Source: G963664835 sp963664835 (GTDB lineage: Bacteria > Chloroflexota > UBA6077 > FW602-bin22 > JBCLEL01). From it: a DNA stretch of 64,000 bases. Below, in pieces: positions 18,592 to 27,850 of the stretch. Position 1 is the stretch's first letter. Each line of letters starts with the position of its first letter. The DNA is taken from positions 6,578-70,577 of the forward strand of contig CAXXUG010000009.1 in the NCBI GenBank assembly GCA_963664835.2, in the 5' to 3' direction. The position numbers were made by a program, and so were the translations under genes. The notes below the pieces were generated by a model. It saw only the letters and a program-made list of their open reading frames with translations. It searched no databases and was not told where the DNA came from.

Positions 18592-19036
18592 ATGCAGTCG
18601 TCTCCTAAGCCTCGGTTTCCCTCTTAGAGCAGATCCTGCTCGACGCTATCACGCCGGCGGAGACGATATCCATAGGAGAGATGTGAGAGGTGGCGAGCCG
18701 CGTTTCAGCCGGCCTAGGAGCATTTTCGGTACGAGAATGAGGCCGGCATTGATGCAAGAATGGCTGATTAACTTTCTCTAACCGAGGCATCAGCCCGACC
18801 GGATGAGGGCAATGAATCGCGGGCAGGTCCCCCGCCAAGAGTCCGGCGGACCGCGATGTTCATCCTCTCAGGTAACCTCGCCAACGCCATAGGCCATACC
18901 GCCGGCCCGGTTCGCCTCAGATGATATCTGGTCCAACTAGTTCGGCCGGTGAGTGTAACGATCACGAATGTATGAACTGTACGTCCCCCAAACCTGTCCC
19001 AGGCAATGAGACAGTCGTAGGGGCGAACCCTTGTGG
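18592..19036. other. Intergenic stretch without a supported gene
   Basis: About 445 bp between the integrase start and the MITE-like element. I see no convincing gene, RNA or repeat module; short frames here have no coding character. Confidence 0.4.
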
Positions 19037-19381
19037 CATTCGCTCCAACTAATTCGTACGGTCGGCCATGAGGAAGGGGCCAATGTAGGGCGGGGGCTTG
19101 TCCCCCGCCTGGGGCGGCCGGCGGTTCGTGAGATGCAGGCGTTGTGTTGGCCGGCAGGTGTTCGTCGCCGGCGCGTTTCGTTGGTGGGTGGGAAGTTTAT
19201 CGCTGCTACGCCTCTGGATTTCCTAGTTGGTTTACCTCATGCCCCCCCCAATTACGCCGCATTGTCGGACGTGAGTAAGGAGAGATATACATTGGCCCTC
19301 ATTCGCACCCCTCGATACGCTAACCGCAAATGCTCCAGGCGCACCGCAAACACCCTGAAACCCAATTAGTTGGAGCAGATG
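19037..19381. mobile_element. MITE-like element, copy 1
   Basis: A 345-bp non-coding element nearly identical to 37345-37690. The ends are imperfect 18-bp inverted repeats, CATTCGCTCCAACTAATT and AATTAGTTGGAGCAGATG, with 13 central bases perfect. It carries one module-B hairpin near its left end (CGGGGG/CCCCCG at 19090-19108). This copy has no obvious target-site duplication. No transposase is encoded, so it would depend on one supplied in trans. Confidence 0.8.
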
Positions 19382-19383
19382 TC

Positions 19384-19866
19384 TCAGATGCCGGCCGCGA
19401 TCAACTCGTCATAAGTATCAAGAAGCGTCTGGGGCAGCAGTCGAGTGTCGGCTATCGCCGGCATGAAGTTGCTGTCACCAACCCACCGCGGCACCACGTG
19501 CAGGTGAACATGGTCGGCAAGGCCGGCGCCGCCAGCCTTGCCGATATTCGCGCCAAGGTTGAAGCCGTCCGGCTTCGCCATTCGGCGCAGCGCCGCCGTT
19601 GCCCGGTTCATCATCAATGCGATGTCCAGCAAAGTCTCCTCGTCGAGCTGCTCCAGATCGGGCACGTGCTCGTAGGGCACAACCACCAGGTGCCCAGAGG
19701 TGTAGGGGTAGGCGTTCAGGATAATGAAAGAGCGGCTGGAACGTGCGACGATCAGGTTCTCGCGGTCATTGTCCTCTGCCGGCAGATCGCAGAATATGCA
19801 ACTTTTCGCGGACTTGTCCGAGGCTATGTATTGCATGCGCCAGGGCGTCCAGAGCCTCTCAGTCAT
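19384..19866 (-). CDS. HIT-family nucleotide hydrolase or Ap4A phosphorylase-like protein
   Basis: A 160-residue HIT protein. The N-terminus MTERLWTPWRMQYI is typical of the bacterial and archaeal branch related to diadenosine tetraphosphate phosphorylases. CIFC (23-26) is half of a zinc site, and HVHLH (119-123) is the histidine triad with the nucleophilic His. It hydrolyses or phosphorolyses dinucleoside polyphosphates or nucleotidyl adducts; the exact substrate is open. It follows the glycosyltransferase gene by 15 bp on the same strand, so the two form a likely operon. Confidence 0.85.
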   Translation of the reverse strand: MTERLWTPWRMQYIASDKSAKSCIFCDLPAEDNDRENLIVARSSRSFIILNAYPYTSGHLVVVPYEHVPDLEQLDEETLLDIALMMNRATAALRRMAKPDGFNLGANIGKAGGAGLADHVHLHVVPRWVGDSNFMPAIADTRLLPQTLLDTYDELIAAGI

Positions 19867-19881
19867 CGCCCATCGGCACCT

Positions 19882-20595
19882 TCAGCCTTTTCGCTCGCGG
19901 ATTCGCTCCTGGCGCAGTGCGAGCCAGAACGCGATCAACTCGCGGAATGCTCTTACTATTACCGCTGGCTTGGCCCCGGTGGCGCTGCCGAAACCTCGAG
20001 GCCTGTGGCTCACGCCTTTCTCCAGGAAACGGTGGCCGGCCCTGCGAGACCTGACCAAGAACTCGGCCGAAAGGGCGGCTCCTCGTGAGCGGACGACCGT
20101 ATTGTCGAATACCGACCGCCGGAAAAGCTTGAACGCGCAGTCGATGTCCCTGGCCGTGTACCCGAAGAGCATATTGACCAGCAGATTCCAGCCGAATGCG
20201 TTCAGCCGGCGCATGAACGGATCCCGTCGCGGATTGCGATACCCGAGGATCAGGTCGTACCTGTCGCAGAGGGGAATGAATCCAACCAGTTCGGAGATTA
20301 CGAACTGTCGGTCGGCGTCGGTCAGAAAAACCCATTCGTATTGGGCTGCGCTGAACCCGCTGTGCAGGGCGGCCCCGTATCCTTGATTGCGCTCGTGTTC
20401 CACCAGCCTGACTCGAGGATCGGACTCCGCCATGTGAACCACCAACTCGTTGGTCCGGTCCGAGCTGCCGTCGTCGACGACTATGATCTCGTACTCGGAG
20501 CAGCAATCGGCCGCGACGGCCCCTACCTCCTCAATCGCTTCGACGATATTGTCTTGTTCGTTGAAGGCGGGCAAGACCGCCGAGATCCTAACCAT
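19882..20595 (-). CDS. Family 2 glycosyltransferase (dolichyl/polyprenyl-phosphate mannosyltransferase-like)
   Basis: A 237-residue GT-A enzyme. ISAVLPAFNEQDNI and IIVVDDGSSDRT form the nucleotide-binding strands with a DDGS motif, and FLTDADRQF carries the DxD-like metal site. FKLFRRSVFD is typical of the DPM1 branch, which passes a sugar from a nucleotide donor to a polyprenyl phosphate. There is no C-terminal membrane anchor beyond one weak hydrophobic stretch, as in soluble DPM1-like proteins. It is likely to act in cell-envelope glycosylation. It is co-directional with the HIT gene. Confidence 0.85.
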   Translation of the reverse strand: MVRISAVLPAFNEQDNIVEAIEEVGAVAADCCSEYEIIVVDDGSSDRTNELVVHMAESDPRVRLVEHERNQGYGAALHSGFSAAQYEWVFLTDADRQFVISELVGFIPLCDRYDLILGYRNPRRDPFMRRLNAFGWNLLVNMLFGYTARDIDCAFKLFRRSVFDNTVVRSRGAALSAEFLVRSRRAGHRFLEKGVSHRPRGFGSATGAKPAVIVRAFRELIAFWLALRQERIRERKG

Positions 20596-20884
20596 CCATC
20601 CCTTTCATCTGACCGGCCGGATTCCATATCGGCTGTTCAACCAACCAGCCTCTATCCTGTTCAGCATAGCCCCATCACAGATTCTAGCGCGTTTAGAGTC
20701 CAACTGGGCTCATCAAGTTTTCGCGGCGTTACTGGGTTGCCTCCGAACGGGCGCACTGAACTGCCGAAGAACCCGTTTGAGCGCCGGCCTCCGGCTGACT
20801 TACGGCAGCGTTACTGAGTCCAATTCAAGAATCTGCCGTGCTAAACTCGAATCGTTACTTCCCTACAGTTGAGGTACAGAATCA

Positions 20885-22744
20885 GTGTACGTCATCGGCA
20901 CCGCCGGCCACGTGGATCACGGCAAGAGCGCCCTGGTCCAAGCGCTGACCGGCATTGACCCCGACAGGCTGCGCGAAGAGAAAGAGCGAGGCATGACAAT
21001 CGACCTCGGCTTCGCCTGGCTCACACTGCCAGGCGGCCAGGAGGTCAGCGTTATCGACGTTCCCGGCCATGAACGTTTTATCAAGAACATGTTGGCCGGC
21101 GTGGGCGGTATAGACGCCGGACTCTTGGTGGTCGCCGCCGATGAAGGAATAATGCCTCAAACCGAGGAGCATCTAGCGATCCTCGAGTTGCTCCAAATAC
21201 CGTCCTGCCTGGTCGCCGTCACCAAGGTTGACCTGGTTGACGAGGACTGGCTGGAGCTGGTTCATGATGACATAATCGAGCGGATGAAACGCTCACGCTA
21301 CCCCGATGCGCCAATGGTGGATGTGTCCGCCCTTCAAGGCATCGGCCTCGATAAGCTGGTTGAGTTGGTCCAGTCGGCTCTGCTCAAGACAGAGCCTCGC
21401 CGCGATTTCGGCCGGCCCCGGCTGCCGATTGATAGGGTGTTCACCGTTGCCGGCTTCGGGACCGTCGTGACCGGTACCCTGACCGGTGGTTCGATCTCGG
21501 TTGGACAGGAGCTTGTCATCCAACCCGGCGACCGCAAGACCAGGGTACGCGGCCTGCAGTCGCATAAGACGATGGTGTCCCAGGCGATGCCCGGGACTCG
21601 CCTGGCCGTCAACGTGGCCGGCGTCGCGGTGGAGGAGCTCAAGAGGGGACAGGTCCTCACCACCGATGGCTGGTTGTCTCCTTCGCTCGCGGTCGATGTC
21701 TGGTTGCGGGTGATCGATTCATCCCCCGGCAATCTCAAGCACAACGCCCCGGTAACCTTCCACGCTGGAGCTTCGGAAGTGGCCGGCATCGTAAAGCTGC
21801 TCAACGCCGACGCGCTGGTCCCTCGACAGGCAGGCTGGGCCCAGATCAAGCTTTCCGAGCCCGTGTTCGTTGCTAGGCACGACTATTTCGTCGTTCGATA
21901 TAACGACCAGACCGTCGCCGGCGGCACCGTCGTCGATACTAACGCCCGGCGCCACCGCCGTCGGAACGCGGCTACGCTTGCCACCCTGGACCGGCTGCTG
22001 AACGGTACGCCGGAGGATGGCATCGTCGAGCTTGTCCGCCGGCGCGGATTCATCGACCGTCCAGGCCTATTGAAGACTTCATCCCTGCCCGTCGCCGAGA
22101 CTGACCAGGCTGTCGAAACCCTATTGACCGACGGAAGATTGGTGTCTCTGTCAAACTTGCTGCTGGCGGCCGAAGATTTTCAGAGCCACAAGTCCAATCT
22201 GGAATCGACTCTGGGTGACTATCACCGGCGCTATCCGCTGCGAGCGGGGATGCGTCAGGAGGAGCTTCGATCGAGATCGAACCTACCGGCAGAGCTCTTC
22301 AACCTGTTGCTGGCGCACGTTATCGCAGAGCAGCGAGTCGCCGAGAGCGGCACCGCTGTAAGGCTGAGCGGGCACCAGATAGAATTTACCGCCGGCCAGG
22401 CCGAGGCCACCGGCAATCTGTTGAAACGACTGGCGAAGGGTGGATATTCTCCGCCGGCATTGGACCAGTTGTGTGCAGAACTCGGGTTGGACGACGAGGT
22501 GATAACCGCCCTGGTTGAGCGCGGCGATCTGGTCCGTACCAGTGATTCCGTCGCCTTCGCCAAGCCCGTATTTAATGATATGGTGGCTCAGCTCAGAAAC
22601 TGGCTCGAGAGTCACGGGTCGATTACGGTCGCCGAGTGGCGCGATCTGACCGGTACAAGTAGAAAATTCGGGCTGGCATTTCTCGAGTACCTGGACCAAC
22701 AGCGCATCACCCGTCGAGTCGGCGACGCCCGGCATCTGAGATAG
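20885..22744 (+). CDS. selB: Selenocysteine-specific translation elongation factor SelB
   Basis: A 619-residue SelB. The N-terminal GTPase has G1 GHVDHGKS (8-15), the SelB-type MTIDLGFAW G2 region, G3 DVPGHERF and G4 TKVD. EF-Tu-like domains II and III follow (RVFTVAGFGTVVTGTL), then the C-terminal winged-helix repeats that bind the SECIS hairpin. It delivers Sec-tRNA to in-frame UGA codons. The start is GTG at 20885, directly at the conserved N-terminus, with only a weak upstream Shine-Dalgarno site. No selA, selC or selD is present in the window. Confidence 0.93.
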   Translation: MYVIGTAGHVDHGKSALVQALTGIDPDRLREEKERGMTIDLGFAWLTLPGGQEVSVIDVPGHERFIKNMLAGVGGIDAGLLVVAADEGIMPQTEEHLAILELLQIPSCLVAVTKVDLVDEDWLELVHDDIIERMKRSRYPDAPMVDVSALQGIGLDKLVELVQSALLKTEPRRDFGRPRLPIDRVFTVAGFGTVVTGTLTGGSISVGQELVIQPGDRKTRVRGLQSHKTMVSQAMPGTRLAVNVAGVAVEELKRGQVLTTDGWLSPSLAVDVWLRVIDSSPGNLKHNAPVTFHAGASEVAGIVKLLNADALVPRQAGWAQIKLSEPVFVARHDYFVVRYNDQTVAGGTVVDTNARRHRRRNAATLATLDRLLNGTPEDGIVELVRRRGFIDRPGLLKTSSLPVAETDQAVETLLTDGRLVSLSNLLLAAEDFQSHKSNLESTLGDYHRRYPLRAGMRQEELRSRSNLPAELFNLLLAHVIAEQRVAESGTAVRLSGHQIEFTAGQAEATGNLLKRLAKGGYSPPALDQLCAELGLDDEVITALVERGDLVRTSDSVAFAKPVFNDMVAQLRNWLESHGSITVAEWRDLTGTSRKFGLAFLEYLDQQRITRRVGDARHLR

Positions 22745-22784
22745 AATTTGATGGTCGTTCGCTTAAGCTTCGGAGGCATGTCAA

Positions 22785-23948
22785 TTGCCGGCATATAGGG
22801 GCCTCGTGGCGCGCGCGTTCGTCTTGGCTGGAGCAGTCGGGATGGCGTGGCTCGTTCAACGCCGGCCGGCCGGCACGCCACCACGCCTGGTGGATTGGGA
22901 AAGGGTGCAGAGTGTAGCGCTACGCCTGAGCTCCGAGCCGCAACCGATGAGCCTGCCGACGCGCCGGCACATGCAGCGCAGATACCACGATTGGGTACGC
23001 CAAAGCGAGGAGGGAATCTCCGAGTACCTTCAGCAAGAGGCGCCGTCAAGCGCCGGCCAGGCCCTGGTCTTCGACCGCAAGGAGTGGATCAACGCCAATC
23101 GTGCCCAGTTCGAGGCGCTCTTCCATCCGCTTGAACTTGCCAACGCCCGGGGTATGCTCGATGCCAGGGCCGGCAGTTGGGCGATGGCCCGAATGAGTCA
23201 ACTTGTCATAAGCTACCAAATGGGTCTCTTGATGGGCTATTTGGGTCGCAGAGTCCTGGGTCAGTACGATGTCGCATTGCTGGGCCGCGAGCCCCTCACC
23301 GGTGGGCGAATATACTTCGTGGAGCCGAACATTGCTGGGCTGGAACGCCGGCTTCGAGTCCCCGGGGAGGACCTCAGGCTCTGGATCAGCCTTCACGAGA
23401 CAACCCACGCCTATGAGTTCGAGGGCCATCCCTGGCTGATCGACTATCTGAACGGACTACTTGGCGAATACTTCGAAAACGCTGCCAAGGACTTCAGAAA
23501 CCTGAAGACAACCGGTATCTGGGAGATGCTCGGCCGCAGCGTCAAGAACTCCTTCACTCAGCGTAGCCCGTTGGAGGCGATCATGAGCGACGTCGAGCGC
23601 AACGTGTTCGGGCGCATTCAGGCCGTCATGTCTCTTCTGGAAGGCTTCAGCAATCACGTGATGGACAGGGTGGGGGAGCGAATCATGCCGGCCAACTATC
23701 CGGTCCTCAAGAGCAGGTTCGAAGCGCGACGCGGCCGGCGATCGCTGGGCGACCGCATGTTTGCCAAGTTCACCGGCCTCGAGCTTAAGTTGCAGCAATA
23801 CCAGCTGGGCGAACAGTTCGTGAACCAGATCGTCGCTGAACGCGGCCTCGAGGTGATGGGCCTGGTATGGAACGGGCCGGAGTTTCTGCCCGACATGAGG
23901 GAGATCAGGCAACCCTCGCTCTGGTACGACCGGGTGAGAAAGATATAG
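22785..23948 (+). CDS. Zincin_2/DUF2342-type zinc metalloprotease homologue
   Basis: A 387-residue protein with a TTG start supported by GGAGG about 9 nt upstream. The N-terminus has one short hydrophobic segment (LVARAFVLAGAVGMAWLV), possibly a membrane anchor. The catalytic zinc motif is HETTH in LRLWISLHETTHAYEFEGHPWL, the signature of the DUF2342 (Zincin_2) family first noted in F420-producing actinobacteria. The C-terminus ends in a conserved WNGPEFLP...LWYDRV segment. Substrates of the family are unknown. It follows selB by 40 bp. Confidence 0.8.
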   Translation: MPAYRGLVARAFVLAGAVGMAWLVQRRPAGTPPRLVDWERVQSVALRLSSEPQPMSLPTRRHMQRRYHDWVRQSEEGISEYLQQEAPSSAGQALVFDRKEWINANRAQFEALFHPLELANARGMLDARAGSWAMARMSQLVISYQMGLLMGYLGRRVLGQYDVALLGREPLTGGRIYFVEPNIAGLERRLRVPGEDLRLWISLHETTHAYEFEGHPWLIDYLNGLLGEYFENAAKDFRNLKTTGIWEMLGRSVKNSFTQRSPLEAIMSDVERNVFGRIQAVMSLLEGFSNHVMDRVGERIMPANYPVLKSRFEARRGRRSLGDRMFAKFTGLELKLQQYQLGEQFVNQIVAERGLEVMGLVWNGPEFLPDMREIRQPSLWYDRVRKI

Positions 23949-24026
23949 ATGCTCCGTTGACCAACGCCCAGTGGACCGAACAGGCCGAATAATCCAGTTT
24001 CCAAATCCAAAGAAGGAAAACGCCTG

Positions 24027-24368
24027 ATGCCGCCAAGCGATAAGCCGCTATCAATCTGGAAAGCTGAATCTTACGCGGAAACGTATGATCCCGAAGACGG
24101 TCGATGGGAAGAAGAAAGCGAGTCCCTGTTAGTAGTGGCAACCAACCAGGTCGACGCCATGGGTTATGTGCAAAAGTGGCATGACCAGGCTCGAGCGCTT
24201 CACTCGGAATATGGAGACGGCCCTTCGCGAAATTGGACTATTCGCAACTTCGAGCGCGTCGAAGATACAGATATCCTAATCTATTTGATAAACCGCCAGC
24301 CCGGGTTCACATACTCCGCTGAAGCCGATAACGAATGCGCAGTAACCCTTATAGCACGATCGAGGTAA
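24027..24368 (+). CDS. Hypothetical protein, 113 residues
   Basis: An acidic soluble protein with an AAGGAAAA Shine-Dalgarno-like site upstream of the ATG. It has no recognised domain and no signal peptide or membrane segment. It is followed 4 bp later by the next small gene, so the two are probably co-transcribed. Confidence 0.45.
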   Translation: MPPSDKPLSIWKAESYAETYDPEDGRWEEESESLLVVATNQVDAMGYVQKWHDQARALHSEYGDGPSRNWTIRNFERVEDTDILIYLINRQPGFTYSAEADNECAVTLIARSR

Positions 24369-24372
24369 TCCC

Positions 24373-24759
24373 GTGTCAACACCCAAACACCTTAACGAGA
24401 GCCAGTCCTGGTCAGAACTTGACGAGAAAAGACTTGAACATGCTGTGTGGATCGCACTCGGTATCCGGCCTTCCAGTCTTGTCCCCGTCATGTGCTCTTG
24501 GGCGCTTGGGCACCGCCGATTCAACCAGATTAAACGCCACTGCAGAATGAGCAGCTTCACGGTAGCAAGGGCGCTTAAAGTTCTGACCGCCCAAGGGATC
24601 CTGTCCAAAGACGCGAACGGATCCTACGCGACAGGCCCCTTGTTCTGGAGCTATCGTTGCCCCCGTCGAGGCACTTACGAGGACGATCGGGAATACATAG
24701 AGTCGCAGATTGACGACCCCGACGATCCAAGTTCGCAGAATATAAGTTCTGCGAACTAA
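24373..24759 (+). CDS. Winged-helix-like hypothetical protein
   Basis: A 128-residue protein with a predicted helix-turn-helix in its middle (RMSSFTVARALKVLTAQGIL, then a short beta wing SKDANGSYATG). This matches the GntR/MarR-like pattern in which a recognition helix is followed by a two-strand wing. The tail is very acidic. The GTG start at 24373 lies 4 bp after the previous stop. It may regulate the small cassette here or the downstream membrane genes, but no target site is evident. Confidence 0.45.
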   Translation: MSTPKHLNESQSWSELDEKRLEHAVWIALGIRPSSLVPVMCSWALGHRRFNQIKRHCRMSSFTVARALKVLTAQGILSKDANGSYATGPLFWSYRCPRRGTYEDDREYIESQIDDPDDPSSQNISSAN

Positions 24760-24796
24760 AGCCGATTCCGGGAAACATAAGGAGTTAGAGCCAGAA

Positions 24797-25075
24797 GTGA
24801 TACCAATATCTGTAAGCGATTTTCCGGTCGAGCCATATTGGGTCTTGGCCGCCCTGCTCGCCTTGTTTCACGCGTCAGTCTATGGATTCATATTCGGCCC
24901 AACGTTGGTCAGATATCCGCTGTTCATAATAGTGTCCGGCATTGGCGTATTCGTCGGCCAACAACTCGGTGAGCTCGCCGGCCTCAGTATCGGCCTCGTT
25001 GGCGACCTGCAAGTTGCCCTTGCGTCGGTAGTCGCCTGGCTGCTGCTCATCATTGCGAAGCGTCTGGGCGCGTGA
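24797..25075 (+). CDS. Small integral membrane protein, 92 residues
   Basis: Three hydrophobic segments (about residues 14-35, 40-58 and 68-88) and few charged residues. AAGGAG lies 12 nt before the GTG start. It does not match a family that I know. It forms a run with two more membrane proteins downstream. Confidence 0.5.
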   Translation: MIPISVSDFPVEPYWVLAALLALFHASVYGFIFGPTLVRYPLFIIVSGIGVFVGQQLGELAGLSIGLVGDLQVALASVVAWLLLIIAKRLGA

Positions 25076-25127
25076 TACACTCCCGGCCGCCTTCGTCGTT
25101 CCTTGCCACTTGGAGTGTTGCGGTCAC

Positions 25128-25505
25128 ATGCTGAAGAGCCTGCTGGCGCCTGCGATCGTAATTCTGATCGGCGTTGTGTTAGTCGTAGTCAGCATTGTCC
25201 TGAACATCACAACCCAAGTTCGCGACATTGCGATCGTTTTGGCGATGTTGGCATTTTTCGCCGCCGGCGTGGCGATGATAGCCTTCTTCTCGGTGTTGAC
25301 TACTCTGGTCGCCAAGTTGAGGGATGACGTTATCGGCGAGCAGGTTACGCCAATCTTGGGCACCGCTCGCGACACCGCTACCAATATCAAGGGAAGCACG
25401 GATTTTATGACAACCAGGGCTGCCGGCCCGGTAATCAAGATCATAAGTTTCATCGCCGCGACCGATCGTTTCATCCGTGTCGTACTCGGCCGTTCCGGCG
25501 GCTAG
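25128..25505 (+). CDS. Small membrane protein, 125 residues
   Basis: Two strong membrane helices in the first 60 residues (LLAPAIVILIGVVLVVVSIVL and IAIVLAMLAFFAAGVAMIAFF), then a soluble tail. The ATG at 25128 is preferred because it starts directly at the first helix; an upstream in-frame start at 25053 would overlap the previous gene. No family recognised. The following gene starts 50 bp later. Confidence 0.5.
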   Translation: MLKSLLAPAIVILIGVVLVVVSIVLNITTQVRDIAIVLAMLAFFAAGVAMIAFFSVLTTLVAKLRDDVIGEQVTPILGTARDTATNIKGSTDFMTTRAAGPVIKIISFIAATDRFIRVVLGRSGG

Positions 25506-25554
25506 TCCAGGTGTCGCGCAATCCTTCGAACGAGTTCCAGGTATAGAGGCAACT

Positions 25555-25857
25555 ATGCTCTACTTCATCAAGGGGTTGATATTCGGAGCCCTCGCGGTTC
25601 TGTTCCTTAGACTCATATCCAGCCGGGATCGAAGCGACCGAGCGCGCGGCGTGTTGCGCGACCTTTCCGCACACTCCTCGGCGCGGACACGTGGCGCAAC
25701 GGATTTCGCCTTCACCGCGGCCGACCGCATTCTCGAGACGTCTACTCAACGCATGGAGCGCGCCATCGCGGCGTTCAACCAGACGATAGCGGAAGAAGAA
25801 CGCTTGTTGCGTGAGGAACTCGCTCAGGCCCAGCAAACCGGCCAGCTGGACCGCTAG
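25555..25857 (+). CDS. Single-pass membrane protein with coiled-coil tail
   Basis: A 100-residue protein: one N-terminal membrane helix (LYFIKGLIFGALAVLFLRLI), a basic stretch, then a charged helix rich in Glu, Arg and Ala (AEEERLLREELAQAQQ) that suggests a coiled coil. The layout is like YtxH-type small membrane proteins. The last of the small membrane gene run. Confidence 0.45.
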   Translation: MLYFIKGLIFGALAVLFLRLISSRDRSDRARGVLRDLSAHSSARTRGATDFAFTAADRILETSTQRMERAIAAFNQTIAEEERLLREELAQAQQTGQLDR

Positions 25858-26091
25858 TCCCCTACTCCCCACTCGCACATCACCAGCTTTCGCCTGTCCG
25901 GTTGTTATGTCCACTAAAGGCATCCGTGGTTTCGGCCCCCGCCCTCGCCACGAGGTTCACACCACCTGGGTGGCCCGATGCCTACCCCTGCGCCCGGCCG
26001 GCTTGTTCGGCTGCCAAAGCGCTAACGTATCGTATAATGGCAACCAATGCCATCGCCGAGGGCTGCCGCCAATTGAGGAGCTAAGTAGAGG

Positions 26092-26517
26092 ATGAGCGCG
26101 TTACACAGGTTGCTTGCGGTTCTCTTTGGTGCGTTCGCGCTGGTGGTTACCGTGCAATTCGTATTTTCGCCCTTCTACCAGGACGCCGTCGATATTGGCC
26201 AGTTATGGAATTATGTGAACTACGTGATGGCCATTGGGGTGTTGGCCGCATTGGTGGTCCACTATCTTCGTAAGCGCGCATTCGCAGGGACTGCCGAGTC
26301 TCTCAGCCGTGAGTACCTGGAGGTCAACGTAGCGTTCTACCTATCCCTCGTGTTGACCCTCTGTTTCTTTTGGAACTGGTTCGACGACATTACTGTGGGT
26401 GAGTCTCAGGATACGACCCACCTGATCATGTGGACCTTTGTCAATCCGCTGTTCGTAGTGATCTCCGGCATCACCGGCTTTCATCTCTGGCGCGATGCCT
26501 CCCGCCAGAGTGGCTGA
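26092..26517 (+). CDS. Four-helix membrane protein, 141 residues
   Basis: Four hydrophobic segments are visible (about residues 5-27, 42-60, 78-97 and 110-130). The third includes an aromatic motif FFWNWFDD at its end. A GAGGAG site precedes the ATG. It lies 110 bp before the glycine betaine transporter genes on the same strand. I do not recognise the family. Confidence 0.5.
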   Translation: MSALHRLLAVLFGAFALVVTVQFVFSPFYQDAVDIGQLWNYVNYVMAIGVLAALVVHYLRKRAFAGTAESLSREYLEVNVAFYLSLVLTLCFFWNWFDDITVGESQDTTHLIMWTFVNPLFVVISGITGFHLWRDASRQSG

Positions 26518-26645
26518 GGAGACATCGCGGAAGGAGCGATCAGCCTCCGGCCCAGAGACTAGCCGACGTTGCGGTCCAAGTGGCCGCTTGGGTTCCGATG
26601 CTCTGCCGGAACGCTCAAGTTTGAGTTATGGAGACGGTTCTCAGA

Positions 26646-27839
26646 ATGAATCATCAAGGCCCCCATATCCAGGTCAAGGGTCTCTGGAAGATCTTTGGAG
26701 ATGACCCTGAGCGCGCACTTCAGCCCGAATACGCCGCCAAGAGCCGCTCCGAGATACAGGATGAGTTGGGCGCTGTTGTAGGTCTGCGGGACGTGTCCTT
26801 CAACGTGGATCGTGGGCAAATTTTCGTTGTAATGGGACTCTCCGGCAGCGGCAAGTCAACCCTGGTACGTTGTCTTATCAGGCTCGTCGAGGCCACCAAG
26901 GGACAGATCTACTTCGACGGTGAAGACATTCTCTCCTACTCTCCGGACCAACTTATGCAGTTTCGTCGTCACAGGATCGCAATGGTCTTCCAACACTACG
27001 CGCTTCTTCCCCATCGCCGTGTGATCGACAACGTAGCCTATGGCCTCGAAATTCGGGGCATGGAAAAGGAGTCGAGGTACAAGCTGGCGTCAGAAGCCAT
27101 CGAAACCGTGGGGCTGAAGGGTTGGGAAGACTATTACCCAAGCGAGATGAGTGGTGGCATGCAGCAGCGTGTCGGGCTCGCCCGAGCATTGGCCGTAGAT
27201 CCCGAAGTGCTACTGATGGACGAGCCTTTCAGCGGCCTGGATCCCCTGATAAGAAGCGATATGCGGGACGAGCTGATGTCTCTTCAGGATAAGCTCCGCA
27301 AAACCATCGTATTCATCACCCACGATCTTGATGAGGCATTGAAACTGGGCGATCGCGTGGCGATCATGCGGGATGGGGCGGTGGTCCAAGAGGGATCCCC
27401 CGAAGAGATCGTTACCAAGCCGGCCGACAAATACGTCGCTAATTTCGTGAAGGACGTCTCTTGGGCAAAGGTCATCCGGACCAAGGCGATAATGGACCAG
27501 CCTGAGGCGGTCATTCACGAGCGGGAGGATCCCGGCACGGCACTCCAAACTATGCGAGAAAACAGTGCTCAAATGCTGTTCTTCGTGGGGCGTGACCGAG
27601 TTCTGAATGGCCTCATTGCCCGCGATGAAGTAAACGCTCTGGCCGACCAGAATGAGAACAACCTGGAAAAAGCCCGGATCCAGCCGGCGATGACCGCCGG
27701 ACCGGACTCCTACATCGAGAAGATCATCCCCATGGCCGCCGTTTCAGACCATCCCATTGCGGTGGTGGACGAGCGAGGTCGCCTGTTGGGCGAGGTCCGC
27801 AGGGCCGCGCTGTTGGCAGGCATGACTCCAATGCAGTGA
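26646..27839 (+). CDS. proV: Glycine betaine/L-proline ABC transporter ATP-binding protein with CBS-like region
   Basis: About 397 residues. Walker A GLSGSGKST, Q-loop FQHYALLPHR, ABC signature MSGGMQQRVGLARAL and Walker B LLMDEPFSGLDPLIR are complete. The N-terminal IFGDDPERAL and the C-terminal regulatory half (after ~300, with HPIAVVDERGRLLGEV) are typical of ProV/OpuAA, where CBS domains sense ionic strength. The ATG at 26646 starts nearer the conserved region than the alternative at 26628. It works with the downstream permease and binding protein to import compatible solutes. The permease start follows the stop by 11 bp. Confidence 0.9.
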   Translation: MNHQGPHIQVKGLWKIFGDDPERALQPEYAAKSRSEIQDELGAVVGLRDVSFNVDRGQIFVVMGLSGSGKSTLVRCLIRLVEATKGQIYFDGEDILSYSPDQLMQFRRHRIAMVFQHYALLPHRRVIDNVAYGLEIRGMEKESRYKLASEAIETVGLKGWEDYYPSEMSGGMQQRVGLARALAVDPEVLLMDEPFSGLDPLIRSDMRDELMSLQDKLRKTIVFITHDLDEALKLGDRVAIMRDGAVVQEGSPEEIVTKPADKYVANFVKDVSWAKVIRTKAIMDQPEAVIHEREDPGTALQTMRENSAQMLFFVGRDRVLNGLIARDEVNALADQNENNLEKARIQPAMTAGPDSYIEKIIPMAAVSDHPIAVVDERGRLLGEVRRAALLAGMTPMQ

Positions 27840-27850
27840 GGAGGCTCAAC

